Made by a program: the position numbers and the translations under genes. From an uncultured Sporolactobacillus sp. (GTDB lineage Bacteria > Bacillota > Bacilli > Bacillales > Sporolactobacillaceae): a stretch of DNA of 5,859 nucleotides. The notes under the pieces are model-generated. The model had not been told where the DNA came from. It made no database searches and saw only the letters and a program-made list of their open reading frames with translations. Where the stretch lies: contig UQRJ01000196.1 of the NCBI GenBank assembly GCA_900543345.1, forward strand, positions 1 to 5,859, given 5' to 3'. Below are positions 1 through 5,092 of the stretch, piece after piece; the first letter of the stretch is position 1; every line of letters begins with the position of its first letter.

Positions 1-49
1 ATCTACACAAGGCTATTCGTCGGCAGCGTCAGATGTGTATAAGAGACAG
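1..49 (+). other. Untrimmed Illumina Nextera i5-side adapter (artefact)
   Basis: Positions 1-8 (ATCTACAC) are the 3' end of the P5 flow-cell sequence, 9-16 (AAGGCTAT) an i5 index, 17-30 (TCGTCGGCAGCGTC) the Nextera read-1 tail, and 31-49 (AGATGTGTATAAGAGACAG) the Tn5 mosaic end used in tagmentation. The index matches, from memory, Nextera XT v2 index S520. This is library-preparation sequence. Genomic sequence begins at position 50, and no gene or repeat should be annotated here. Confidence 0.98.
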
Positions 50-76
50 GGTTTCCATAATCTGTTGCGCTTCCAT
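50..76 (-). CDS. Start of probable UPF0210/PFL-family protein (partial, 9 codons)
   Basis: The minus strand has an ATG at 76 followed by eight sense codons reading MEAQQIMET, running without a stop into the adapter junction at 50. A GGAGGT at 89-94 lies 12 nt upstream. The gene starts 21 bp after the stop of the ACT-domain gene on the same strand. In streptococci and other Firmicutes the ACT-domain gene of this type is followed by a UPF0210 (DUF711-like, PFL family) gene. The N-termini I recall from that family resemble this one (charged start, then a Q..ET pattern). The assignment rests on position plus nine residues, so it is an inference. The function of UPF0210 proteins is not well established. 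More than 97% of the gene would lie outside the contig. Confidence 0.5.
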
Positions 77-88
77 TGTTCCGCGAAA

Positions 89-94
89 ACCTCC
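89..94 (-). promoter_or_regulatory. Ribosome binding site for the partial UPF0210-like gene
   Basis: GGAGGT on the minus strand, directly before the end of the ACT gene (stop at 98-100), with a 12-nt spacer to the ATG at 76. The spacer is longer than the usual 5-9 nt. The site supports a real translation start in the truncated fragment. Confidence 0.5.
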
Positions 95-97
95 GTC

Positions 98-367
98 TCA
101 TAAGCTATGCATCGATGTAAAAATCTCTTCACGCTGAATTTTAACTTGTACCTTCAATTGTTCGCCTTCGTCCGCCATGATCTGTTTGATACGGCCAAAA
201 TTTTCCTGCGCCTCGGACAGATCCAGCATCATGATCATCGTAAAATAGTCGTTCATAATCGTTTGCGATACATTGAGTATGTTAATATGCAGTTCGGCAA
301 GTTTACTGCTGACGCCGGCAATAATGCCGACCTTGTCCTTGCCGATGACCGTTAATATGGCTTTCAT
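98..367 (-). CDS. ACT-domain protein, UPF0237 type (89 aa)
   Basis: A single ACT domain fills the protein. The N-terminus MKAILTVIGKDKVGIIAGVS carries the beta-strand and glycine-rich turn that open such domains. Residues about 17-36 form the first helix and second strand (AGVSSKLAELHINILNVSQT), and 40-50 (DYFTMIMMLDL) the third strand. The helix and last strand follow at about 52-79. It is close in length and pattern to the small pneumococcal ACT protein SP_0238. ACT domains generally bind amino acids or other small ligands as dimers; the ligand here is unknown. The frame is open 22 codons further upstream, but M23 of that longer version (ATG at 367) matches family starts, and the earlier Met codons lie on a GC palindrome and promoter without a Shine-Dalgarno site. 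It precedes the UPF0210-like gene, suggesting a two-gene operon in which it may act as a sensor. Confidence 0.88.
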   Translation of the reverse strand: MKAILTVIGKDKVGIIAGVSSKLAELHINILNVSQTIMNDYFTMIMMLDLSEAQENFGRIKQIMADEGEQLKVQVKIQREEIFTSMHSL

Positions 368-381
368 CCCGACATCTCGAA

Positions 382-387
382 CTCCTT
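382..387 (-). promoter_or_regulatory. Ribosome binding site of the ACT gene, with 3-codon upstream ORF
   Basis: AAGGAG on the minus strand sits 14 nt from the ACT start at 367, which is long. It sits 6 nt, an ideal distance, from another ATG at 375. That ATG opens a tiny frame, ATG TCG GGA TGA (364-375), whose stop overlaps the ACT start codon in an ATGA arrangement. Translation may begin at the mini-ORF and restart on the ACT gene. The arrangement is seen in the sequence; the coupling is inferred. Confidence 0.5.
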
Positions 388-399
388 TTTTCCGAAATC

Positions 400-413
400 G
401 CCGCCCGGGCGGC
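400..413. repeat. 14-bp perfect GC palindrome in the ACT leader
   Basis: GCCGCCCGGGCGGC is perfectly self-complementary. It lies between the proposed ACT promoter and its ribosome binding site, and one base from the TTGACA of the tRNA promoter. As RNA it can fold into a five-pair GC stem with a CCGG loop, but no U-run follows, so it is not a terminator in either direction. It could be an operator or a leader hairpin; no regulator can be named from the sequence. Confidence 0.5.
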
Positions 414-414
414 A

Positions 415-443
415 TTGACAAACAGGCCGTCATCTTATAAGAT
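415..443 (+). promoter_or_regulatory. Probable sigma-A promoter of tRNA-Gly
   Basis: A perfect TTGACA (-35) at 415-420 is followed after 17 bp by TAAGAT (-10, four of six consensus bases) at 438-443. Transcription would start near 450, about 15 nt upstream of the mature tRNA 5' end, a normal leader length for a single tRNA gene. An alternative -10, TATAAG at 436-441, has only a 15-bp spacer. Confidence 0.6.
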
Positions 444-460
444 AAGATTTGTCTTTTAAA
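432..460 (-). promoter_or_regulatory. Possible divergent promoter of the ACT/UPF0210 operon
   Basis: On the minus strand TTTAAA (455-460, four of six matches to -35) is followed after 17 bp by TAAGAT (432-437, four of six). The predicted start near 425 gives a leader of about 58 nt to the ACT gene. Its -10 and the -10 of the tRNA promoter are the two halves of one 12-bp palindrome, ATCTTATAAGAT, at 432-443. Both boxes are imperfect and AT-rich matches arise easily by chance, so confidence is modest. Confidence 0.35.
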
Positions 461-464
461 CAGT

Positions 465-535
465 GCGGGTGTAGTTTAATGGTAAAATTAGAGCTTCCCA
501 AGCTCTCGTCGTGGGTTCGATTCCCATCACCCGCT
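465..535 (+). tRNA. tRNA-Gly, anticodon CCC
   Basis: All cloverleaf parts are visible. The acceptor stem GCGGGTG (465-471) pairs fully with CACCCGC (528-534). The D-stem is GTTT/AAAT (474-477/485-488) around an AATGGTA loop. The anticodon stem is AGAGC/GCTCT (490-494/502-506) with loop TTCCCAA, placing the anticodon CCC at 497-499. The T-stem GTGGG/CCCAT (511-515/523-527) encloses TTCGATT. The discriminator base is T (535), as is usual for bacterial tRNA-Gly. The 3' CCA is not encoded (TAC follows), so it must be added by the CCA-adding enzyme. The tRNA reads GGG codons. It stands alone, with its own promoter upstream and terminator downstream. Confidence 0.96.
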
Positions 536-549
536 TACTTATTCGCTCA

Positions 550-571
550 GGCGGCTGCGGCCGCCCTTTTT
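550..571 (+). terminator. Intrinsic terminator of the tRNA-Gly transcript
   Basis: GGCGGC (550-555) and GCCGCC (560-565) form a six-pair GC stem with a TGCG loop. One C and then five T (567-571) follow. It begins 15 nt after the tRNA 3' end and works on the plus strand. The opposite strand has no T-run after the stem, so it should not stop the converging phosphatase transcript. Confidence 0.85.
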
Positions 572-631
572 GATACGATAAAAAAGTATAAGAACAATCA
601 AGACTCGGCGTCGCCAGGTTTTTTATAGTGA

Positions 632-1228
632 TCAGATACTCGTCACTTTACCGAAATTTTGCAGATGGTCAATACGGTTATAATCGATGATCTCCCACGA
701 ACGCCCGTGCGAACGGATATGACTGATACAAGTATTGTATAATTTCGTTTTCCCCGTACCGATTTTTCCGTCCGAATAGAGTGACAGAATCACATTAATC
801 AGGCCGCCGTGCGCCACCAGCAGCACGGAATCATGGGGATATTGCCCTTTAATGTCGGCAAGTCCGGCGGAAACCCGCGCGGCGACCCGTTCAAACGGCT
901 CCATGCCGGGAATCCGTCCGTCGGGAAAATGCCGATCCCGCTGGTCCACCGTCATACCGGAAGCGGCGCCGTAACTTTTTTCAGTAAACTTATCACTGAC
1001 GATCAGCGGCAGATGACCGACATAATGATTGACAATCAGCGCCGTTTCTTTTGCCCGCAGCAGCGGGCTGGTGAATACGGCCGCAAAAAGCGATCCCTGC
1101 AAGTATTCGCCCACCCGCATCGCCTGTGCTTCGCCGTGACTGTTGAGTGGTACATCTTCTCTTCCTTGCAGTTTTCCCCTTGCATTCCAGTCGGTTTCTC
1201 CGTGCCTGACCAGGCATATAACTGTCAT
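632..1228 (-). CDS. Histidine phosphatase family protein (phosphoglycerate-mutase-like)
   Basis: The protein has 198 residues, normal for small members of this superfamily. The phosphohistidine motif LVRHGETDWN is at residues 6-15, with His9 as the predicted phosphorylated residue and Arg8 beside it. Arg58 in SPLLRAKETA, Glu83 (predicted proton donor) and His140 in VAHGG complete the catalytic set. The family includes cofactor-dependent phosphoglycerate mutases and many broad phosphatases; members of this length are more often phosphatases such as PhoE or CobC-like enzymes. The substrate cannot be read from the sequence, and it is probably cytoplasmic. The start at 1228 is fixed by GGAGG at 1237-1241 with an 8-nt spacer. 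It lies about 180 bp downstream of the nucleoside transporter operon in the same direction, and converges with the tRNA gene. Confidence 0.93.
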   Translation of the reverse strand: MTVICLVRHGETDWNARGKLQGREDVPLNSHGEAQAMRVGEYLQGSLFAAVFTSPLLRAKETALIVNHYVGHLPLIVSDKFTEKSYGAASGMTVDQRDRHFPDGRIPGMEPFERVAARVSAGLADIKGQYPHDSVLLVAHGGLINVILSLYSDGKIGTGKTKLYNTCISHIRSHGRSWEIIDYNRIDHLQNFGKVTSI

Positions 1229-1236
1229 TCATCTAT

Positions 1237-1241
1237 CCTCC
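1237..1241 (-). promoter_or_regulatory. Ribosome binding site of the histidine phosphatase gene
   Basis: GGAGG on the minus strand, 8 nt before the ATG at 1228. An out-of-frame ATG at 1230-1232 lies between the two, but the in-frame start has the RHG-motif frame and good spacing. Confidence 0.75.
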
Positions 1242-1290
1242 AACCGTCGATTGGCAATACCGTACCTGCGGGCCGGTTGCCTTTACCCAC

Positions 1291-1296
1291 ATTATA
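1291..1296 (-). promoter_or_regulatory. Candidate -10 element for the histidine phosphatase gene
   Basis: A perfect TATAAT on the minus strand lies 62 bp upstream of the phosphatase start codon. The expected -35 position (about 1313-1319) is GC-rich and does not resemble TTGACA, and no TG extension precedes the -10. The promoter would be weak, activator-dependent, or not real. Its intergenic position supports it. Confidence 0.4.
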
Positions 1297-1368
1297 ACGA
1301 AAAATCATCGATCCGGCCGCATTAAAATCCGTAAAAATTTTTCATCGTCATGAATATAATAAATGACG

Positions 1369-1390
1369 CTGCGTCCGGTTTGGCCCGCAG
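1369..1390 (-). terminator. Weak candidate terminator after nupQ
   Basis: On the minus strand, 14 nt after the nupQ stop, CTGCG (1386-1390) pairs with CGCAG (1369-1373), and two more C-G pairs are possible inside. The following stretch (1350-1367) is A/U-rich but has no clean U-run. It may only partly end the transporter transcript, leaving read-through into the phosphatase gene. Confidence 0.3.
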
Positions 1391-1404
1391 GCAGAGACAG
1401 CCTC

Positions 1405-2370
1405 TCAGCGCCGGCCTTTGACATACGGCACACCGTCCGCTTTCGGGGGTTCGGCCCGGCCGACAAATCCGGTCAGCACAATCAGTGTCAATACATACGG
1501 TGCGATCAGCATATACACAGACGGTAAATGATCCAGATAAGGAAGCTGCTGGCTGGTAATGCTCAACGCCTGGGCGAAACCGAAAAACAGCGAACCGAGC
1601 ATGGCGCCAATCGGATGCCATTTGCCGAAAATCATCGCTGCCAGCGCCAGAAATCCTTGCCCGGCAATTGTCGAGACATTGAAATTCGAAGTGATCGTCA
1701 CGAGATACACGGCTCCGCCGATTCCGCCCATCACGCCGCTCAGCAAGACACCGATATAGCGCATGCGCGTGACATGAATGCCGAGCGTATCTGCAGCGGC
1801 CGGGTGTTCGCCTACCGCTCGCAGCCGTAAGCCGAACGGCGTTTTGAAAATCACAAACCAGACAACAAACGACGTGAGAATCGCCAGGTAGGAGGTATAG
1901 GTGACTTGTTGAAAAAGGATCGGTCCAATCACCGGCAGATGATCCAGCCACGGAATGCTGACCTTGTCGATGTTATTGTTGATATATGGCGTCTGCCCCT
2001 TACCGTTATATATCAGTTTGACTAGAAAAATGGTCAATCCGGAAGCCAGAAAGTTCAGCGCCACGCCGCTGACTGTCTGATCGGCACGGAAAGAAATCGA
2101 GACAACGGCATGAATCAATGAGAAAGCGCCGCCTGCTGCCGCCGCGATCAGAATAGCGATCCACGGCGAAGCCGCGCCGACGCCAGCATGTTCGAGCGCG
2201 AGCGTCGATACCGCGCCGGTAAATGCGCCGACCCACATCAGACCTTCGAGGCCGATATTGACGACGCCGGATCGTTCCGAAAACACACCGCCGAGCGAGG
2301 TAAAAATAAGCGGAGCGGCCGTCAGCAGTGTGGATGGAATAATAATCGTCAGCACCTCATAGAAGCTCAT
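1405..2370 (-). CDS. nupQ: Nucleoside ABC transporter permease (NupQ-like)
   Basis: This is the second permease of a BMP-type nucleoside importer, 321 aa, of the branched-chain/ribose permease superfamily (BPD_transp_2). It is hydrophobic throughout, with many membrane segments. Family-typical stretches are SERSGVVNIGLEGLM (residues 31-45), FRADQTVSGVALNFLA (94-109), LRLRAVGEHPAAADTLGI (181-198, probably the cytoplasmic loop contacting the ATPase) and the glycine-rich IAGQGFLALAAMIFGKW (235-251). A basic cytoplasmic tail follows the last membrane segment. The start at 2370 is chosen over an in-frame ATG at 2409 because AAAGGAGG lies 8 nt upstream. It also gives a 4-bp ATGA overlap with the preceding permease, implying coupled translation. 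Gene order matches Bacillus subtilis nupNOPQ, a guanosine importer; the exact nucleoside here is inferred. Confidence 0.92.
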   Translation of the reverse strand: MSFYEVLTIIIPSTLLTAAPLIFTSLGGVFSERSGVVNIGLEGLMWVGAFTGAVSTLALEHAGVGAASPWIAILIAAAAGGAFSLIHAVVSISFRADQTVSGVALNFLASGLTIFLVKLIYNGKGQTPYINNNIDKVSIPWLDHLPVIGPILFQQVTYTSYLAILTSFVVWFVIFKTPFGLRLRAVGEHPAAADTLGIHVTRMRYIGVLLSGVMGGIGGAVYLVTITSNFNVSTIAGQGFLALAAMIFGKWHPIGAMLGSLFFGFAQALSITSQQLPYLDHLPSVYMLIAPYVLTLIVLTGFVGRAEPPKADGVPYVKGRR

Positions 2371-3434
2371 TGATGCTGCCTCCTTTCCGCCATGCGCAGC
2401 CATGCCCATTTAATCACGTAACTCGAACCGACAAAGAAAATGATCAGTGCGATGACCACCTGAATCAGTTCGACAGGAACGCCGGCAACCGATTGCATCG
2501 TCAAGCCACCGGTCTGCAGCCCCGAAAATAATGCACCGGCAAACACCACACCGATCGGCGTATTCATTCCGAGCAGAGCCACGGCAATGCCGTTAAATCC
2601 GATATTGGTAAAAGTCGAATTAATCATCATATATTGGTACGTCCCGAGCCCTTCCATTGCTCCCGCCAGCCCGGAAAAAATGCCGGAGACAGTCATCGAC
2701 AGGATGATCGCCCGGCCGACGTTCATGCCCGCATAACGCGAGGCATCGGGACTGAAGCCGACGGCCCGCAATTCATAACCCTTGGTCGTTTTCCAGAGAA
2801 TCAGCCACATCGCAACGACAGCCAGAATTGCAACGATAAAACCCCAATGCAAGCGCGACCCTTGTGTCAGATTGGCTAAAAACGGCGAAGCCAGCGATGC
2901 CGATTTTGGAATCGTCGGTGTTCGTTCTCCCTCGACATAGAGGAAATTTTTAATAATATAGGCCGTTGAATAGAGGGCAATATAATTCATCATGATGGTC
3001 GAGATGACCTCATGGACTTTAAATTTGGCTTTAAGCAATCCGGGAAGCCAGCCCCACAAGCCGCCGGCCACGGCGCCGGCAATAATCGACAGCGGCAGCA
3101 GGACTATTTTCGGCAGTCCGGCTAATTCAATCGCGCAAGCAACCGACGCCAGCCATCCGGCCATTAACTGCCCCTCGACGCCGATGTTAAACAACCCTGT
3201 GCGAAAAGCAAAAGCGACCGCCAACCCCGAGAGCACGAGCGGGATCATCGCTCGGATCATTTCTCCGGCATAATACGGTTGAAGAAAAATGGAGTCGATG
3301 ATCGATTGATAAGCCAGCAGCGGATCATAACCGGTCGCAAGCATGATCACCGCTCCGCTCAATAATCCGAGAATGACGGAAACAACCGGAATGATCAGCG
3401 TCATCCAGTTTATTTTTTTGACCAGACCGCTCAT
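2367..3434 (-). CDS. nupP: Nucleoside ABC transporter permease (NupP-like)
   Basis: This is the first permease of the importer, 355 aa, same superfamily as the downstream permease but with an added N-terminal membrane segment (residues about 11-34). Conserved stretches are FRTGLFNIGVEGQL (77-90), KFKVHEVISTIMMNYIA (137-153), ELRAVGFSPDASRYAGM (221-237, the probable ATPase-coupling loop) and GFNGIAVALLGMNTPIG (279-295). It should pair with NupQ to form the heterodimeric channel in the cytoplasmic membrane. The start at 3434 overlaps the ATPase stop in an ATGA arrangement and has AAGGAGG at 3445-3451, 10 nt upstream. Its own stop overlaps the nupQ start in the same way. The family is clear. The symbol rests on gene order and sequence resemblance to B. 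subtilis nupP. Confidence 0.92.
   Translation of the reverse strand: MSGLVKKINWMTLIIPVVSVILGLLSGAVIMLATGYDPLLAYQSIIDSIFLQPYYAGEMIRAMIPLVLSGLAVAFAFRTGLFNIGVEGQLMAGWLASVACAIELAGLPKIVLLPLSIIAGAVAGGLWGWLPGLLKAKFKVHEVISTIMMNYIALYSTAYIIKNFLYVEGERTPTIPKSASLASPFLANLTQGSRLHWGFIVAILAVVAMWLILWKTTKGYELRAVGFSPDASRYAGMNVGRAIILSMTVSGIFSGLAGAMEGLGTYQYMMINSTFTNIGFNGIAVALLGMNTPIGVVFAGALFSGLQTGGLTMQSVAGVPVELIQVVIALIIFFVGSSYVIKWAWLRMAERRQHQ
2379..2386 (-). promoter_or_regulatory. Ribosome binding site deciding the nupQ start
   Basis: AAAGGAGG on the minus strand, within the last codons of nupP and 8 nt before the nupQ ATG at 2370. It rules out the longer in-frame start at 2409. Confidence 0.8.
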
Positions 3435-4954
3435 CGCGGGTTCCCCTCCTTTTTCTTCCCGGCCATCAGCAGTCCGAGCTCATTTTCATCGGTTTTTTTC
3501 GGATCGACAATATCGATGATCTGCCCTTCATAGATCACGGCGATCCGGTCGCTGAGTCGGAGAATTTCATCCAGTTCAAGAGAAACGAGCAGGACGGCTT
3601 TGCCCTTTCTTTTCTCCTCAAGCAGCTTCCCGTGAATAAATTCAATCGCCCCGACGTCCAGTCCGCGAGTCGGCTGCGCGGCGACAAGCAGCCGTGGACT
3701 GCGCGCGACTTCACGGGCAACGATCACTTTCTGCTGATTACCTCCGGAAAGCGATCGGGCGAGCGTTTTCTCCCCCGGTGTACGAATATCGTATTCACGA
3801 ATCAATTTTTTCGCTGCTTCTTCGATGGCGCCGCGGTGCAGGAATCCGAAGCTGGCATACGGCTGTCGGTAGTAGGTCTGCAGCACAAAGTTTTCGCCGA
3901 CCGTAAAATCAAGTACGAGGCCGTATTTCTGCCGATCTTCGGGAATATAACCGAGCCCCGTTTCAATAATCTGTCGTGTTTTCCGGTTTGTCACGTCATG
4001 CCCGTCAATCGTCACTTGGCCGCCTTTGACTCGGCGCAGACCGGCGATCGCATCGACCAGTTCCGCCTGTCCGTTTCCGTCGACGCCGGCCACACCGAGA
4101 ATTTCGCCGCCGTGCACCGTCAGATTGAGATCTTTGACAACATCGACGTTTCGCGCATCGGCTACCGTCAGATGCTTAATGGCAAGAACAGTGTTTTGCG
4201 GCCGATACGACTGGTCATTCACCTGGATATGTACTTTATGCCCGACCATCATATCCGCCAGATCGCTCGGATCGGTTTCCGCAATATCCAGTGTGTCGAT
4301 GATTTTCCCACGGCGGATCACCGTGACGCGGTCGCAGGCCTGAAAGATTTCCTTTAACTTATGAGTAATCAAAATAATTGATTTGCCGCCCCGGACCAGC
4401 CGCTTCATGATTTCGATCAGTTCCCGGACTTCGATCGGCGTCAGTACTGCCGTCGGCTCATCAAAGATCAGAATGTTCGATCCGCGGTACAGTGTTTTTA
4501 AAATCTCGACTCGCTGCTGCATGCCGACGGTGATGTCCTCGACTTTAATCAGCGGGTCGACATCCAGTCCGTAGCGGTCGGAAAGCCGACGAACGATATC
4601 GACTGCCTGGGCAATATCCAGCCGGCCGTGCTTTTTCGGTTCCCGTCCGAGGACGATATTTTCGGCAACCGTGAATTTGTCGATCAACATAAAGTGTTGA
4701 TGGACCATGCCGATACCGAGACGATTGGCATCGTTTGGATTATGAATACGTGCGGGATGCCCGTGCACCAGAATTTCACCGCTGTCCGGCTGGTAAAGTC
4801 CGAACAGGATATTCATCAGTGTCGATTTGCCGGCGCCGTTTTCACCGAATAGCGCGTGAATTTCGCCCTCTTTCACCTGCAGCGACACATCATCGTTGGC
4901 AACGATCCCCGGAAAGGTTTTCCGGATATGCCTCATTTCAATCGCGTATGGCAT
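3431..4954 (-). CDS. nupO: Nucleoside ABC transporter ATP-binding protein, two NBDs (NupO-like)
   Basis: 507 aa, two fused nucleotide-binding domains, the usual size for this family. Domain 1 has Walker A GENGAGKST (residues 37-45), Q-loop Gln86, an ABC signature of the VGMQQ form (143-147), Walker B ILIFDEP (161-167) and switch His198. Domain 2 keeps the signature LSGGNQQ (402-408) but is catalytically degenerate. Its Walker A region reads VDGNGQAEL without the lysine, Walker B ends AAQPTRGLD with Gln for Glu, and Ser458 sits where the switch His would be. These changes are normal for the RbsA/BmpB/NupO class, so ATP hydrolysis is expected at one site. It is a cytoplasmic partner of both permeases. 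The start at 4954 (MPYAIEM) is preferred to an in-frame ATG at 4981 because only it has a purine-rich site (AGGGGGG) at proper distance. Confidence 0.95.
   Translation of the reverse strand: MPYAIEMRHIRKTFPGIVANDDVSLQVKEGEIHALFGENGAGKSTLMNILFGLYQPDSGEILVHGHPARIHNPNDANRLGIGMVHQHFMLIDKFTVAENIVLGREPKKHGRLDIAQAVDIVRRLSDRYGLDVDPLIKVEDITVGMQQRVEILKTLYRGSNILIFDEPTAVLTPIEVRELIEIMKRLVRGGKSIILITHKLKEIFQACDRVTVIRRGKIIDTLDIAETDPSDLADMMVGHKVHIQVNDQSYRPQNTVLAIKHLTVADARNVDVVKDLNLTVHGGEILGVAGVDGNGQAELVDAIAGLRRVKGGQVTIDGHDVTNRKTRQIIETGLGYIPEDRQKYGLVLDFTVGENFVLQTYYRQPYASFGFLHRGAIEEAAKKLIREYDIRTPGEKTLARSLSGGNQQKVIVAREVARSPRLLVAAQPTRGLDVGAIEFIHGKLLEEKRKGKAVLLVSLELDEILRLSDRIAVIYEGQIIDIVDPKKTDENELGLLMAGKKKEGNPR
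3445..3451 (-). promoter_or_regulatory. Ribosome binding site of nupP
   Basis: AAGGAGG on the minus strand, inside the end of nupO and 10 nt before the nupP ATG at 3434. Confidence 0.75.
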
Positions 4955-4962
4955 GTTTTCAT

Positions 4963-4969
4963 CCCCCCT
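4963..4969 (-). promoter_or_regulatory. Atypical ribosome binding site deciding the nupO start
   Basis: AGGGGGG on the minus strand, 8 nt before the ATG at 4954. It differs from the AGGAGG consensus by one base and is weaker than the sites of nupP and nupQ. The alternative upstream ATG at 4981 has no purine-rich site. The weaker site may lower ATPase translation relative to the binding protein. Confidence 0.6.
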
Positions 4970-5006
4970 GTCCCGATTCATCAGCAGGAAGCGGCATGCG
5001 CCGTCC

Positions 5007-5022
5007 CTTTTTCGATAAAAAG
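5007..5022 (-). other. Small A/U-rich stem-loop in the nupN-nupO gap
   Basis: CTTTTT and AAAAAG flank a four-base loop (CGAT on the plus strand), giving a six-pair, mostly A-U hairpin. It lies between the strong stem-loop at 5048-5082 and the nupO ribosome binding site. Weak on its own, it may be no more than a by-product of A and T runs. Confidence 0.3.
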
Positions 5023-5047
5023 CCGTTCAGCAGCAGCGGATAATAAT

Positions 5048-5082
5048 GGTGGATGGAGCGCAGGACTGCTGCTCCATCCACC
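5048..5082 (-). terminator. Strong intercistronic stem-loop between nupN and nupO
   Basis: GGTGGATGGAGC (5048-5059) and GCTCCATCCACC (5071-5082) are perfect complements, forming a 12-pair stem with an 11-nt loop that can pair three more bases. It starts 10 nt after the nupN stop. On the transcribed strand it is followed by ATTATTATCC, which is not a proper U-run, so it is probably a leaky terminator or a 3' end that protects the nupN mRNA. Such an element would give more binding protein than membrane components, as is common in ABC importer operons. The structure is seen; its role is inferred. Confidence 0.65.
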
Positions 5083-5092
5083 GTAAACACGA

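Noticed and set aside
368..433. 22-residue N-terminal extension of the ACT protein (start at 433)
   Set aside because: It would start inside the promoter palindrome with no Shine-Dalgarno site, and its residues (basic, Cys/Pro-rich) do not resemble the family. The family start MKAI is at 367.
604..624. Possible second plus-strand terminator with a six-T run
   Set aside because: Only three uninterrupted G-C pairs form around a three-base loop, followed by a mismatch. The clear terminator at 550-571 already ends the tRNA transcript. On the minus strand the hairpin lacks a U-run, so it is not a good terminator for the phosphatase gene either.
1322..1951. 209-aa minus-strand open frame
   Set aside because: It lies almost wholly inside nupQ in another frame, is rich in Arg, Cys and Ser with no family motif, and has no ribosome binding site. 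The nupQ frame carries clear permease motifs.
2188..3273. Several plus-strand open frames opposite the permease genes
   Set aside because: They are antisense shadows of the permease genes, lacking ribosome binding sites or recognisable motifs.
3632..4357. 241-aa plus-strand open frame opposite the ATPase gene
   Set aside because: Its sequence is the antisense of nupO, whose Walker and signature motifs are unmistakable. The antisense product has no recognisable domain.
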